From the NCBI GenBank assembly GCA_964059195.1, contig CAXKWD010000006.1, forward strand, positions 133,988,539 to 134,052,538: a stretch of DNA of 64,000 nucleotides, given 5' to 3'. How positions within the stretch are numbered: position 1 is the first letter of the stretch; every line of letters begins with the position of its first letter. Of the stretch, positions 1-11,765 are shown one piece after another. The stretch comes from Ectobius pallidus. Taxonomy: Eukaryota > Arthropoda > Insecta > Blattodea > Ectobiidae. Both the position numbers and the translations under genes were made by a program. The notes below the pieces were generated by a model that made no database searches, was not told the origin of the DNA, and saw nothing but the letters and a program-made list of their open reading frames with translations.

Positions 1-708
1 ACCATACATATTTTTTTGAATTTTTTATACGCCTTATTTTTCAAAATATTCTCATTCTGTACAGCCGAGGGGCCTTAAAATTTGATGGATGATAAATCAA
101 GTTCTACAGATTATTACTCTATAAAATATTTAATTTGAAAATGTTCACCCACGTGATATATGCATATTTTTACTTTCCCTTCCCTTAAGACCCCATTGGT
201 ATAATTACGTGAATTAGAGAATTTTGAAAATGCGACTATAGAGCAGGTTTTAACGTATTGTTTGAAGATGTTTTGCTGAAAGCGTCATGCTTATAAAGTC
301 TTAAGAATATTTTTCCATTAGCAAGACTTCACCTTGTGTTTGAATTAATCCACAACCAGCTATTTTCTCTCTTGAGATTCCACCCTCTTTAAAACTCCAG
401 AGTCTAAAAGCGAGATTAACTTGCTCATTCCACAAATTTTAGTAGGGCTCTCTGTTCAGTGTATATTAATGATAAAGAAACTTCGTAACTGTTAAAGTGC
501 TAGTTAAAGCGACATTGTAAATGAACAAGGAACTTATAAACTATAAACTTTGTATAGAAATGAAGTAATGAAGGATAATTACTGTCATAGAAAAGGATAA
601 TGCTATGTTCATAAGAATATTTCCCTCCTCAACCTTTGGATTGGAGGGCAGTATTACCAGGAAAAACACAAAGTTATCTGTAACTTACGCTGTTACTTCA
701 AAACGGCC
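1..708. other. No gene seen; AT-rich flank
   Basis: I see no coding region or RNA gene here. The last hundred bases before the hAT target duplication (about 620-708) loosely resemble the body of SINE family A, for example GTAACTT and GGCCGTCATTAT. They are probably the left part of the SINE remnant that resumes at 1342. Confidence 0.5.
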
Positions 709-716
709 GTCATTAT

Positions 717-1341
717 TAGAGACCGGATTTTAAAGGGAATTCCTTTTTTTATATTTCATCACAAAATGTGATAAAATTGAACAGGACATTACTGAGTAAG
801 TTTCAACTGCAAATGACCTGGTTTTAACGTCCCTTTTTTTCCTTTTTTTTAGGAACTTTCCCTTTCCAGTACCTTTTTTGCTAATTTATTTTGAAAAATT
901 CGTAAATTACCCAGTATTTAGTAATATGAAAACATTAAAAATTGTTTTCACTGATTCACCATTGAAAAAATAATTCCTCCCAGCAGAATAGAGCGTTACA
1001 GGGAAATCACAGGCTTGCCATTGCCTAAGTTTCCCATTATAACAAGGTGGGGAACATGGATTTCGTATGCTATTTTCCTCTGTGAGAATTTCAACAAGAT
1101 CAAAAAATTTATTCAGTCATTAGATGTTACAGAATCAGCAGCTGTAGAGCAAGCAAAGGCTTTACATAAAACAAATAAGTATCTCTCTGTTGAATTTTTA
1201 CACTCTCTTACTTTTATATCCCTTTTTTCGCAACTTTTTTTGTCAATAATTTTCCCTTTTTTTCCACCTTTTTTCGGCAATAATTTTCCCTTTTTTCGTC
1301 CTTTTTTGGGTGAAAATTTTCCCTTTAAAATCCGGTCTCTA
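717..1341. mobile_element. Internally deleted hAT transposon (625 bp)
   Basis: The ends are perfect 23-bp inverted repeats beginning TAGAGACCGGATTTTAAAGG. They are flanked by an exact 8-bp direct repeat, GTCATTAT, at 709-716 and 1342-1349, which is the target-duplication size of the hAT superfamily. Subterminal runs of TTTTCCCTTTTTT recur at both ends. The interior keeps a short transposase fragment. The right flank continues as SINE family A, whose intact copy reads GTCATTATCATC at the matching place, so this element landed inside a SINE. Confidence 0.85.
1015..1200 (+). pseudogene. hAT transposase fragment
   Basis: The frame reads IITRWGTWISYAIFLCENFN, close to the TRWGTW...Y.ENF motif I know from the central region of insect hAT transposases. 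About 60 residues are recognisable. The zinc-finger N-terminus, catalytic acidic residues and C-terminal dimerisation domain are absent. The element cannot encode an active enzyme. The reading frame continues into repeat-derived low-complexity sequence that is not transposase. Confidence 0.6.
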
Positions 1342-1455
1342 GTCATTATCATCTCCATTCTACCCGCTCCTTGGTCTGCATGAGTGAAAACACTAGTACG
1401 ACTAGTATATCTCGTCCAATACGCCATTGTCTTGGAGGTGACCCCAACATTGGGA
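1342..1455 (+). mobile_element. SINE family A, 3' fragment
   Basis: This matches the intact SINE at 3189-3647 in order: GTCATTATCATCT, a C-rich stretch, the GTGA region, then GTCTTGGAGGTGACCCC against GTCTCGGAGGTGGCCCC, and the ATTGGG end. It is clearly diverged and ends at about 1455. The hAT element at 717 separates it from its 5' portion. Confidence 0.65.
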
Positions 1456-3176
1456 TATTAAAATTCTTTAATTTTAATACCGTACTTTTATATAGACTAT
1501 TCCATTCACTTTGATATTGACCATTAACATTTAACAGTTCCTAGGATTCAGACCAATCACGATCGTTTAACTTATACGACCATGCGATTTTATGTGATAA
1601 AAATCAGCTCGTTACTAAATATGTAGCTATCAACGTGCAGTGAATACTACGTCACATGCTGCCAGTGAACACAATAAAAGCACATTATTTTATACAACAT
1701 AGGTCTATCTTGTTTGAAAATTGAATTAATATAAATGTAGGCCTACATTGATTAAAAACACGATTTCAATTCGGTGCAAGCAAGTTCGAATGTTTTAATT
1801 CAGTTCTCCTGTTAGCTTACCTGAATTAGGTTAACTATGTCTTATTTGCACCATTGGTAGCATTGGTTACAACATGGTAACTCGAATCGATTCATGGATG
1901 GTTGATTCATAGTATTCTGTGTTCTCGCAGTTGTTAGTTTTGTTTTTATATAACAAAGTAAGAAAGTAATTATTATTTGTATAATCCGTTACATTTTTAT
2001 TCATGCGCAGTCGCAAATCTATCGATAAACTCGTAAACTCTCGTGAGATTACCTATGATGGTTAGTTTTGTGGGCCAACCCGTTTCTTTACTTATTTACG
2101 TCATATAAATCTATTAATACTTGTTCGTAGTTCGTCGCCGATCTTGCTATTAATATAATGTCATCTGCAAACCGACATGAGCCGCCTTCCGTCTTCCGTA
2201 CGAGTATGCCATATTTATTTCTTGATTTTCTTGTGAATCTAGCTGAAAACCATGTACACTATGGGAGAGTGGGAATGAAACAAAAAATCTAATTATAGTT
2301 CGTTTGGAAGCATTCTATTTTAACAGGACGATATATCCATGTAGTGGTTGGCACATAACACTAATTATTGGCGGAAGTGTCGCATAATGGAGTTGTCCTC
2401 CACATGAATTCATATAGAGATGACTATGGTAATTAGCATATAACTTCAGTCTCGCAAAAACACAACGAGATAATTATTAATTACGTAGAACAACAAAACT
2501 AACCATTTGTAGTGCATCAGAGAACGGTTCAACGTCCGATGGTCAGGTATCTAACCCCCGCTGTTTCAGAATAAACAAGATTTTTAACATTAATATATCT
2601 ATAGAATTTATTGCAGTGGACTAGAAAAGTGGTGGCTTTTCACACTGACACAGTATAGAGTGCCATTCTTTTACATTATTGAAACCTGTAATGTGTGTGG
2701 CAGAGATCAGGGATCAGAAACCTTTGAAAGCTTCTGTAATACTCTACGACCATACTTGTTTTAGTAAAATAAAATAAAAATAAAAAAAAATAAAAACTGA
2801 TGTAATTCATTCCCCGTGAACGTTCTAAGGATTTTATGGCTGAAATGTAAATCTATATGAAAGCTGGCTGTTAGAGTGATCTCGTGTATTATACAGAAAT
2901 ATTTTTCTTGATTGTCTACGTCACTAATGACCATAGTCATGGTAAATCTGTTCCGACTAATGTGCTAATATGTATCGTTTATTATTTTCAACTGTTTAGG
3001 ATATTTCAGGAGAAAAATTGTTCGGACACTGGGACTTAAATCCATCATTTTCGGCTTTCTGGGCCGATGCTCTGCCAACAAAGCTAGCCAGAGAGCAAGT
3101 GCATACCGATGGGCTATGGTTTAGTGTAGGCGTGTTAATTTGAGTTGACTTTGCATATTTCTGAATTATGTTATTT
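1456..3176. other. No feature recognised
   Basis: AT-rich sequence without a supportable reading frame or recognisable repeat end. One TAGGCCTA palindrome lies at 1738-1745. Confidence 0.5.
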
Positions 3177-3188
3177 ATTTGTATATTT

Positions 3189-3647
3189 GTCCACCGCTGT
3201 GGCTCAGGGGATGCGTCCAATCCTCTCACGCTGCGGGCCCGGGTTCGATTCCTGGTCGGGACAAGTTGCCTAGGTGAGGTTTTTTCCGGGGTTTTCCCTC
3301 ACCTATGAGACAAATGTCGGGTAACTTTAGGCCCTTGTGGTCCCCGGATATCATCTGGCCGTCATTATCATCTTCATCCCATCCTCGCCTTGTTCTGAGT
3401 GAGTGAGTGTGTGTGTGAATGGTGTGTATCGTCCTATGTGTTCGTGCTGTCTCGGAGGTGGCCCCGGCATTGGGCTGATCACTCATCCGGGGAGGCCCTC
3501 CATGTCCTTGTCTGGTCAAAAAAGTATGTATGTGATCCAAAGGTAGTCCCTCTCCCGACAGGTCGCGGCCCTGTAAGGCCCGGGCGGCTTGGGTCGCTTA
3601 AATCCTAAAAAGGGAGAGGTAAAACTATGAAAAAGAAAGAAAGAAAG
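3189..3647 (+). mobile_element. tRNA-derived SINE, family A, full length (459 bp)
   Basis: The head contains pol III promoter-like boxes: an A box in TGTGGCTCAGGGG and a B box GGTTCGATTCC at about 3242. The body follows and the tail is a GAAA repeat. The element is flanked by an exact 12-bp direct repeat ATTTGTATATTT at 3177-3188 and 3648-3659, showing target-primed insertion. The copy is GC-rich against its surroundings and looks comparatively young. It encodes no protein; mobilisation would depend on a LINE partner. Confidence 0.88.
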
Positions 3648-3659
3648 ATTTGTATATTT

Positions 3660-6593
3660 ATTTATCTATTTATTTATTCATTTGCTAGTAATATCACATG
3701 TAAAACCATTTGACTGCATGTTTTATGATGTTATTTTGCAAATACCGTATTGCAAACAGTACATTTTAAAATAGGTAAGTTTTAAGAATAGTCTACCTAA
3801 CATAATTCTTTAAAAATTTCGAAGTGAACCTAAATCTAGACCTATTAATTTATTGTTCATGTGGCGTACTATTTATATAATGTTTGCATGTTGCCTGCAC
3901 TAGGCAAATTAAATAAGTTATTTTATAAATTTCAGTTAACTGACTTATTTCCCATTTCCAAATCAGTCACTCATGTCGATTATTATTATTTTTATTAGTA
4001 TCGTCATTGTTATTAATATTGTTATTATTGTATACGTACATACTGAAGTATTTTGTTTTGAATACCCCTGAGGTCGGTTTATCAAGATTAAAAAATATAT
4101 TACAGTTCATAAAAGAAGACTCAGACCTAGATTAATTATCCTTCAATCAATATACTGTCATTACACTTAGGTGGTGCCTAGTATTGCATATTCACAACAT
4201 TCCACGTGATACGTGCCACGTGGCAATACTGTGACAACTGAAATGCGACCTTTAAGTATATGAGTTAACACAACTTAATACATTAAGATGTAGGCTGATA
4301 TCATCTGAGTGTTGTCCACCAACGTAAATTTTGAGAAATCGAAGGAAGAAGCTTTGAATACTGACACGACATAACATATTATTTCGGTATTGAGTAGTGA
4401 AAAATTGATTTCACAGTATATGCATACGATGCTTACCTAAATTAAGAGTTCGAAATATGCATTATCTCGTTTTCTGCAAAAGTAGACTTAGTACACTTCA
4501 GCAGAGACTCAGCTTAAATATATGTACTCAAATACAAATGAAATTCCCATTATTTGATCAAAGGCTTCGGAATTTTAGGCTCTGAAAATAGTATTTAGTC
4601 GCCTAGAAAGGCATCAAATAAAGGAAAAATAGGGCGATAAACGAGACTGAAATTATATTGCGCAAAAAAATCGTAAATGCAAAACATCTAACTTAAAACA
4701 ATTACACTTGAAAAATTTTAATTAAGCTATTTATTGATTAGTATTCATAATCACAGTTAAATTAACCATCCTCTTCCACACAGTTTTTTTTTTTAATTTA
4801 TAAGTCTGAAATTAAAGTAATAGAATAAAAACAATACCATGAAGACAACTGGATGGAAAAATTACATCAGTTCAAGAAAGTCTTTAAAATTTCAAAATCG
4901 TAATTTTTCTAGAAGTAAATATACCATTGCATTCCTATTTAAATGTTTAATCATTAGAATGTTCGGCTGATATTATATGAAATAATGTTTATTTTGAAAT
5001 TGTGTCCTTTTTAATCCTGTATTCAATATGAAAGGAAATTGGGCGTATAAAATATGTCGTTGCATATATATTTCATTAAATTAGGGAATAGTATAAAAGA
5101 AATTTATTACCAATTCCCAATTTCGAACTAAGACTTTTTCATTACTGTTAACAGAGTATTCATATATTTTAAAGCATGGAATTGCCTTACATACAGCCTA
5201 AAAACAAAGAAGTTACAAATGGCAAAAATGAAAAGGGAAAAAAAACAGCCAAGATAAAACTTCACCGGAAGGCTTTATTTGCCACAGTTTGCACACATCT
5301 ACTACCAGTCTTGAAATATATACATTCCAACAAACTAAACATTTTCCTAAGCTTCCGATGCCTATTGATCATATAGCCAGTATTAATTAGATATGTTTTA
5401 CAAAAGTATGGTGAAATAAGCGTTTATAATTAGGTCTCGGAAGTTAATGAAATGTCACCTTTTGTCAGAGACATCACATACAATGCAGGATGTAGTATAA
5501 AGTCGTCTCGCCCCAGAAGTAGCAAGAATAGCCCACTTTTATTTATTATTATGATTATTATTATTATGATATGCATTTTTTTACAATTTATTCTCTACTG
5601 ATCATTTTTTAGGAAATTTTCATTCTTTCGTTGCATTTTTCCCTATTTTGTCTTCAGAATGGACTTTTCCAACATTACAGACAAAGCGATCTCATAATTC
5701 CTTACCTCCAGACAGTAAAATGCTTTTGATTTGGATCCTTACCGTCAGACGAAGAAGTACAAATAGTAAACATAGCAATGGTATTAGAAAACACAAATTA
5801 AAAGTACAAATATAGAATACTTAAATATTGTCTTTTGTTTATTATTGTTTATAATGATACTACATTATATTCTCTTTTCTAAATACAGTACATATTTTGA
5901 AATATTGTTATGTCTCATATTTTTATGTCAATTTCATAACTTTCAGTCCATTTTATAGGACGTTTTCAGGCATTTTTAGGTAATCAACTTTCTAGCACTA
6001 TATATGACTTCAACCTGCATTTTCTTTATTTCTCGCAAAATATTTATTTATTTTAGCTATATCAGCATTTTGTTCTGGAATTTTTACTGCATACTCCTGT
6101 AAACCGCAAAAGTCGTAGTTTCCTTTGTCCTAATTTACTGTTGATTAATTTACGATCTATTTCATTGCTGAGTAATGCTAGATGAGGCAAATAGCGGAAT
6201 AGTTTTCTAGCGCACTGTAACAGCTCTCGTAGCGGTAATGGCATTGTTTTAATCAAATAATGCAATGATACTTAAGAGAACTTAATCACGTAATGTAAAG
6301 TAGTCAACATAGCAACAACATCCATTCGTGCAATGGGAACTCGACAGTTGTATTTTGATTCATTGTTCTCTCGTTGTTGGTGATTATTCAAGTCCGATTA
6401 TAATTAAGTTAGCAGCTCATGCTTTTCTAGCAAAATAATTCCATTTGATGGATAGTATTCATAACTACATCGGATCAATACAGCCTTCTCTTCTAGGCTG
6501 TATTATCGACTTACGGCCTATTTTTCCGTTGGGTTTAGATGACATGGGAAAAATTGCCAGTTTCTCTTCTTTGACTTATTGAATACCTATTTG
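3660..6593. other. No feature recognised
   Basis: AT-rich sequence with short ATT and ATTT runs (about 3656-3685, 3980-4030, 5540-5570). I see no coding exon, RNA gene or repeat termini. Short open frames at 5176-5376 (+) and 6062-6265 (-) match nothing I know. Confidence 0.5.
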
Positions 6594-6597
6594 TTAA

Positions 6598-7049
6598 ACA
6601 TGGCCGTCCGGAAGGGGGGCAGGGTAGGCCCGTTCCCCCTCTGAAAATTTTGTTTACAGAAGAATTGCTAAACTAAATTATTATAATCAAGTAATATGAA
6701 GTGAGGCTTAAGTTTCCACGTACTATAGTTGGAACTGTTTGAAAAAAAAAATTGTAACAGTTAAATACCTTAGATATGAGTATGTAGGAATAATTCACTA
6801 AACATTTTTTTGTAATGAAGATAAAGGCAATGAAAGTGTCGCATTTTTTATGAAAAGTACCTGTGAAATTGCAAGGGATATATAGGAAATCAATGATGAC
6901 GATAATGATCATGATTATGATGATGATAATGATAATAATATAATAATAATAAAGTGATTGTGGTAGTAACAGCATAGTAATAATGGAGGAGGTAGCAGTA
7001 ATTTGTTCATTGGCCCCCCTTGACAAAATTTCTGTGGACGCCCATATTG
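6598..7049. mobile_element. MITE with TTAA target sites (452 bp)
   Basis: TTAA occurs immediately outside both ends (6594-6597 and 7050-7053). Next to it are imperfect inverted ends sharing ATGG(C/G)CGTCC, followed inside by G-rich tracts (GGAAGGGGGGC on the left, GGGGGGCC read inward from the right). TTAA targets point to a piggyBac- or Kolobok-like origin. The interior is an ATG/ATA microsatellite-rich stretch with no transposase. Confidence 0.5.
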
Positions 7050-7053
7050 TTAA

Positions 7054-10000
7054 CTATAAAATGTCGATGTAGAATTTGTTGAAGGATTAACGAAAATCTG
7101 CTACTTTGACTGCTGGGATCTTTGCAAACGAGTTGAAGTGAACAGACAAAATGAACTAGTTGTTCACTAGCTCGTATTCAGAATTCAAGATCAGGGCGGG
7201 CAAAATGTTTCACAAGATGGACTACGGTCATATTATGGAACAACATTGAATTTAGGTTTGATGTGGAATAAAAATCATAAACTGAAAAACACTGTGCACA
7301 GTTAATGTTAACCGGAAGATGTTCATCCTATGACACTTGTGTACATACTGGAGATACTTAAATTAAAAGCATAAAAAGTTTCTAAAAGTTTCTTATGTTT
7401 TCATCCAAAAAATTCTTCTAGTACAGCTGAATCTTTCCCACTTTCAAAAGGCTGAATTTTCTCAGAATCTTTTCCATTTCATGTATTTTTTCTGCTCTTC
7501 TAATAGTGCTAAACCCACTAAATTAGCCATTCTTGAGTGAGTTGTGATAAGTCTTTGAGGCCTGTCAGTTTGTTACTACAGAAAACGGGATTAAAAAACT
7601 GATGTACTGTACAAAAGTTCTTGCATATAATAACATTCCTCTAAGACGTTTTTATTTTTATCACTTATAACTATCGAAGTAGAGATGCTTTTAAAAGCTT
7701 ATGTAAGAAGTTCTTGGCAACTTTCATAATATTTTACACTTGAAATGCTAATTGGAAAATAAATGAACTGAACTGAATAAAATGAATGTATTATAAGCTT
7801 CACCCAAAAGAAAGTGTTTGAGGGTGGGCTCCCTACCCTGACTGTGTGCCTGGTTGTGCGTGCCAAAAGGTGAAAGAGCGTTTCACAGAATAATTTTGAT
7901 ATGAAACACACTCATGAATTTCTAAAGCCTAATCAGGGTTTTGACCATTTCTAGCCTCTCATTCTGATACAAAGTAGCCAAGGGGCCACATTCGGTTGTT
8001 CCAGCCTCTTACAAAGCACTGTTATTCGCGAGGCAAATATTTAAATTCCAGTATGACTAGCTTATAACTATCCTTCCGACAACTTCATGAAAAGTGTATC
8101 ATTCACAAGTTTCATTATTTATAGATGCAGTGAGAATAGTGTAAGCCTACATCATTTTTTTAAGTTAAAATCCTTTTCTAGAACGTGCAAAACTAAACGT
8201 AAAGTGGTTGAACCTGTAAAATAAGGTTGTGAACATGCTTTGTGTAACAGTCATAGGAAATTATATTAACACAAATATCCAAATTATTTTTCATACTTAC
8301 TTTGTTTTGAATTATGCTGACACACACACACACAAATATTTTTTTAAAACCAAAATTCTAATTTAGATTCAACGTCCATTCATTCTGAAAACTCGACATT
8401 GAATTTCAGAGGTAACACAATACGAGTACTTCCCGTACGTAATACCTGTGGTCTGGTAGCGAAAAATAATTGTATTGTTTAATGCCGTATTGTTTAAAAA
8501 ATATTATTCTCCATAAGCTTTTAATTTTTCTCATTTTGATAGAAAACCTCTTCAGTGATTCTAATCTCCCCATAGCATCAAATTTTTTACTCTTCATATT
8601 ACTGGACACGCTTCAATATTAGCCCTATTGAAAAACTTTAAAGGGGTAATCCATCCTCTAAAATTCCTGTTATTTGTCTAAAGGTGATTATAATAATAAT
8701 GAATTTATCTAACCTGGTGAAAATTGAGACCATAACGTATTTTCTTCTACATCATCAGGCACTGATAACACATCCCAACAAAAAAGAACTTTTTGTTTGG
8801 TGTCTCAGATGTTTTACCGGATTTTGGCTATACTTAGTGTGCTTATTCCAAATATGTAAACAGTTTTTCTCTACCAGCTCTACTTTTATATAGATTTTAT
8901 TCGTGAACTCTTAGTCTAGCGAAACAAAATCTTGCTTGATAATATAGCTAGTGAGGGTTCTTGACCATACTTTGGACATGTAGGACGAAAACTGTACTTC
9001 GTACTGAAAGTTGGATTATTTTTTGGCCCTCAAATTGACAGCTCATAAGTCATAAATGTCTGTACAATATGTGATATCAATTTTTTGAAAGATCCCATGT
9101 TATATTGTTATTGTAGGCCTAATGTTAATGTAATGTTAGTGTGTTGCTTTTTTCTTCACTTGATTTAGAAGCTAAAAATAGGCACTGTTTTTTATTTATA
9201 TCAACGTAAAATGGGATAATATGCATAATATCTCACAAAACTAAAGCTGATAGGGCAAAACTAATGGCACATTTGGCATCAGCGACGTACAGTAAATATA
9301 CCCAAGAATAAGTGTAAATTCTAAGGCACCAAAATGGCTGTTGGTCTGTGTAATAGATTATATTATATGCAATGAATTTAATGATACTAAATACATTGAA
9401 CTTCATTAATGGGAAACTCATTTTTTCAATCTAATTTAATTTCTAAATGTTTCTTTTCCACATTCAATTTAATACTTTGAGTTCAGCATGTGTTTTACAC
9501 AGTGTAAGTTTTCAAAATATTTTCCGTAATAGAATTTTAATTACATAATTTTGCCAATTAATTTCATAATCATCAGCTATTATTCAATTAAGTGGGTAGG
9601 AAATCTGATTAAGCCATTTTCCAATCGCAGAGAAATGCAAAATACTCAATTCATTAAAACGAACATGTATAAAAAGCCGTCACCCTTAGGCATTAAAAGG
9701 AAAGCCAGAGTGATTTTCTTTCATCATTTCTCATTAAATCGACCTATGGAGAATAAACAGAAAAAACTAATTTCCTGATATTGATACAGCAATAAAATCA
9801 AGATGAAATATCAACAAGAGAAGAGTTTCCTTCTTTACTTGTACAGATTTATGTGCTTTGCAATTACTGATAATGCCCTAGACATATTCTTTCATAATTG
9901 TGTATAGTGCAGGTTCTCTAAGAATTTATTTTTTAAAGAATAAGCTTGATTAGACCAGCCGTCATAGATTTAATTATGTTCTTAATACTCGTAATAATGC

Positions 10001-10232
10001 ATGGATATGCAACAGAATTTTAGTGGTTATTCAACATTTTACTCTCTTTGTTGACATTAAAGACTGTAACAACTAATAATTTTGAATGCTTAAAACCCTT
10101 GGTCAGTGTCTTTATTGTTTTCGATCTTCATAGTTTGTATATTAAAATTTATTAACATTATACATCTGAAGGGTTTAAATTTAGCGTAAATGTAATAAAA
10201 TAAATAAGATACGAGATACAAGATACAATATA
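7054..10232. other. Mostly unrecognised; possible old copy of repeat R at about 7930-8400
   Basis: Between about 7930 and 8400 several short blocks occur in the same order as in repeat R at 15.8 and 26.0 kb: a CATTCTGATA block, a GGTTGTTCCAGCCT block, GAGGCAA, CTTATAACTATCC, an (AC)n run and AAAACTCGACATTGAATTTC. The rest is AT-rich with no gene. TAGGCCTA lies at 9114-9121. Confidence 0.4.
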
Positions 10233-10490
10233 TATTTTGTGTCGCCTAGGCCTTTCGGTTAAACCACGTCATCTTCAAGGCATCTTTTGCTGGCTTGGAG
10301 CTGCAATAATTAACATAAAAAATAAAACGGACACGCGGCGAGGAGGCCACAGAAGATAGTTCCGTAGCAGTGATTTTATGAGGGTGACGAAAAGCATTTT
10401 TATTTTAATTATTGGAGCTCCAAGTCAGCAAAAAGATGCCTTGAAGATGGTGTGGTAACTCCGAAAGGCCTAGGCGACACAAAATTTATC
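10233..10490. repeat. Foldback (inverted-repeat) element
   Basis: Arms of about 85 bp are inverted copies. The left arm runs TTTTGTGTCGCCTAGGCC... to ...GCAATAATTAA (10235-10312). The right arm is its near-complement (about 10405-10486). They are separated by about 90 bp. Each arm carries CTTGAAGATG followed by CCGAAAGGCC, a degenerate version of the hammerhead-like core seen elsewhere in the window. No coding capacity. Confidence 0.7.
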
Positions 10491-11127
10491 TTGTTGAGCA
10501 TCTGGTATCTTATTAATTTTATTATGTTGATCGAGCTCAACGGCATTAAGCATGTATTTTAGTTAGCGTAAATGTTTGTTAGAAGTATATAAATCTCCGC
10601 CTATATACCACTCGAGAATAAATAACAGAAGAAGCAAAGCAAAGAAAACCAAGGAAATGCAAATGAAGGAGTACACGCTTAAATGATAAAATTTTGTTCT
10701 ATTTATTATTAGTTATTTATGGTCATGTATATAAAAATATGTATTAAAAGATGTAGTATGCCCAGTGTAGAAACATTGAGCTCAGTGTTAGTATATTACT
10801 GGTTTTGTATCTTGTTTAAAAACATAAAATTCATAAGTTAAAATTAAAATTAAAATTTACACATAAGAATATGTTTTTCCAGACACTGGATGAGATAAAA
10901 TGTTGATTAAATATCTTGATGTAGTAGCATTATTCGCTATCTGTCCTTAAAATTATGTAAGTTGGCATATCAATATGCATGTCAGTTATTTAATTTTGTG
11001 AGAATGTTGCGTAGCATAGTTGCGTGTATGTTATTTATGATGAGGACCAACATCAAACGATATCCTCTTGAGTTAGTTGAACGGTCTTGAAGTCCGTGCC
11101 TTGCTTGATCCTCGTTATTTGTGTAAT

Positions 11128-11177
11128 TAATAGAGATGCATTTCGATGTATTGTTGTTACACCATCATCAGTCATTC
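11128..11177 (-). ncRNA. Hammerhead-ribozyme-like fold (locus 1)
   Basis: On the minus strand the order is AATGA, CTGATGA, an extra T, GGTGTA-7 nt-TACATC (a 6-bp hairpin with one G-U), GAAA, then a minimal helix III ending ATC, then TCTATT. AATGA can pair with TCTATT around one bulged base, giving helix I. All helices of a type I hammerhead are therefore present. The known core CUGANGA joins helix II directly; here one U intervenes, which could weaken or abolish cleavage. Confidence 0.5.
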
Positions 11178-11528
11178 CTGAACAGGTAAACATGCCGTAA
11201 TCTTCTTGTATATTTGTCTGCCATCCCCTTCCCGTTCAAAAATACGAAGACCCATAAGAACACTAGTTTATATACTACTTTATATACTTCTAACAATCAT
11301 ATTTATGCCACTGGAAAATGAAATTAATTAATTATAGCGTAAATGTGTTTTCTATATAAATTTAAATCACTTGGATTGTCTCATCCAACTTTTAATCGAC
11401 GAGCTGTACGTTAACCTCTTAGTCCTCCAGCTAGAGAAAGAGTCATAGGATGCTGACGGAGTGTTTATTAATTCTTTAATGACACGCCTGAATTCAAAAA
11501 ATGGAAAAAGATAAATGTTATTTCTACC

Positions 11529-11529
11529 A

Positions 11530-11580
<51 letters not shown>
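11529..11580. repeat. (AAT)n microsatellite
   Basis: Seventeen or so perfect AAT units. It lies upstream of the hAT element at 11766. Confidence 0.97.
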
Positions 11581-11765
11581 TTTATTTAGCCCTTAGATAC
11601 ATTGTACAATAGGCATGGTCAAATAAAATGAAATTGTAAGTATCACAGAGAGATAGGATTTTCCATATACTCAGTCAAATTGTAAAATGGATTATTGGAC
11701 AGCCAAGTCTTTACATGAGATTTGAAAGATGAGTAATTTAACTGCTTGAACGGGTAACTTATTAT

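Noticed and set aside
3226..3608. Open frames over the SINE at 3189-3647
   Set aside because: They lie in a tRNA-derived repeat with an intact target duplication; the frames are by-products of its higher GC content.
6062..6265. Minus-strand open frame with a plausible Leu/Arg-rich peptide
   Set aside because: No family recognised, no splice or promoter context, and 67 codons is within chance expectation.
8735..8760. CTGATGATG...GAAA on the minus strand
   Set aside because: No helix II can form in the six bases between the motifs, so it fails the hammerhead-like criteria met at 11.1, 43.3 and 59.0 kb.
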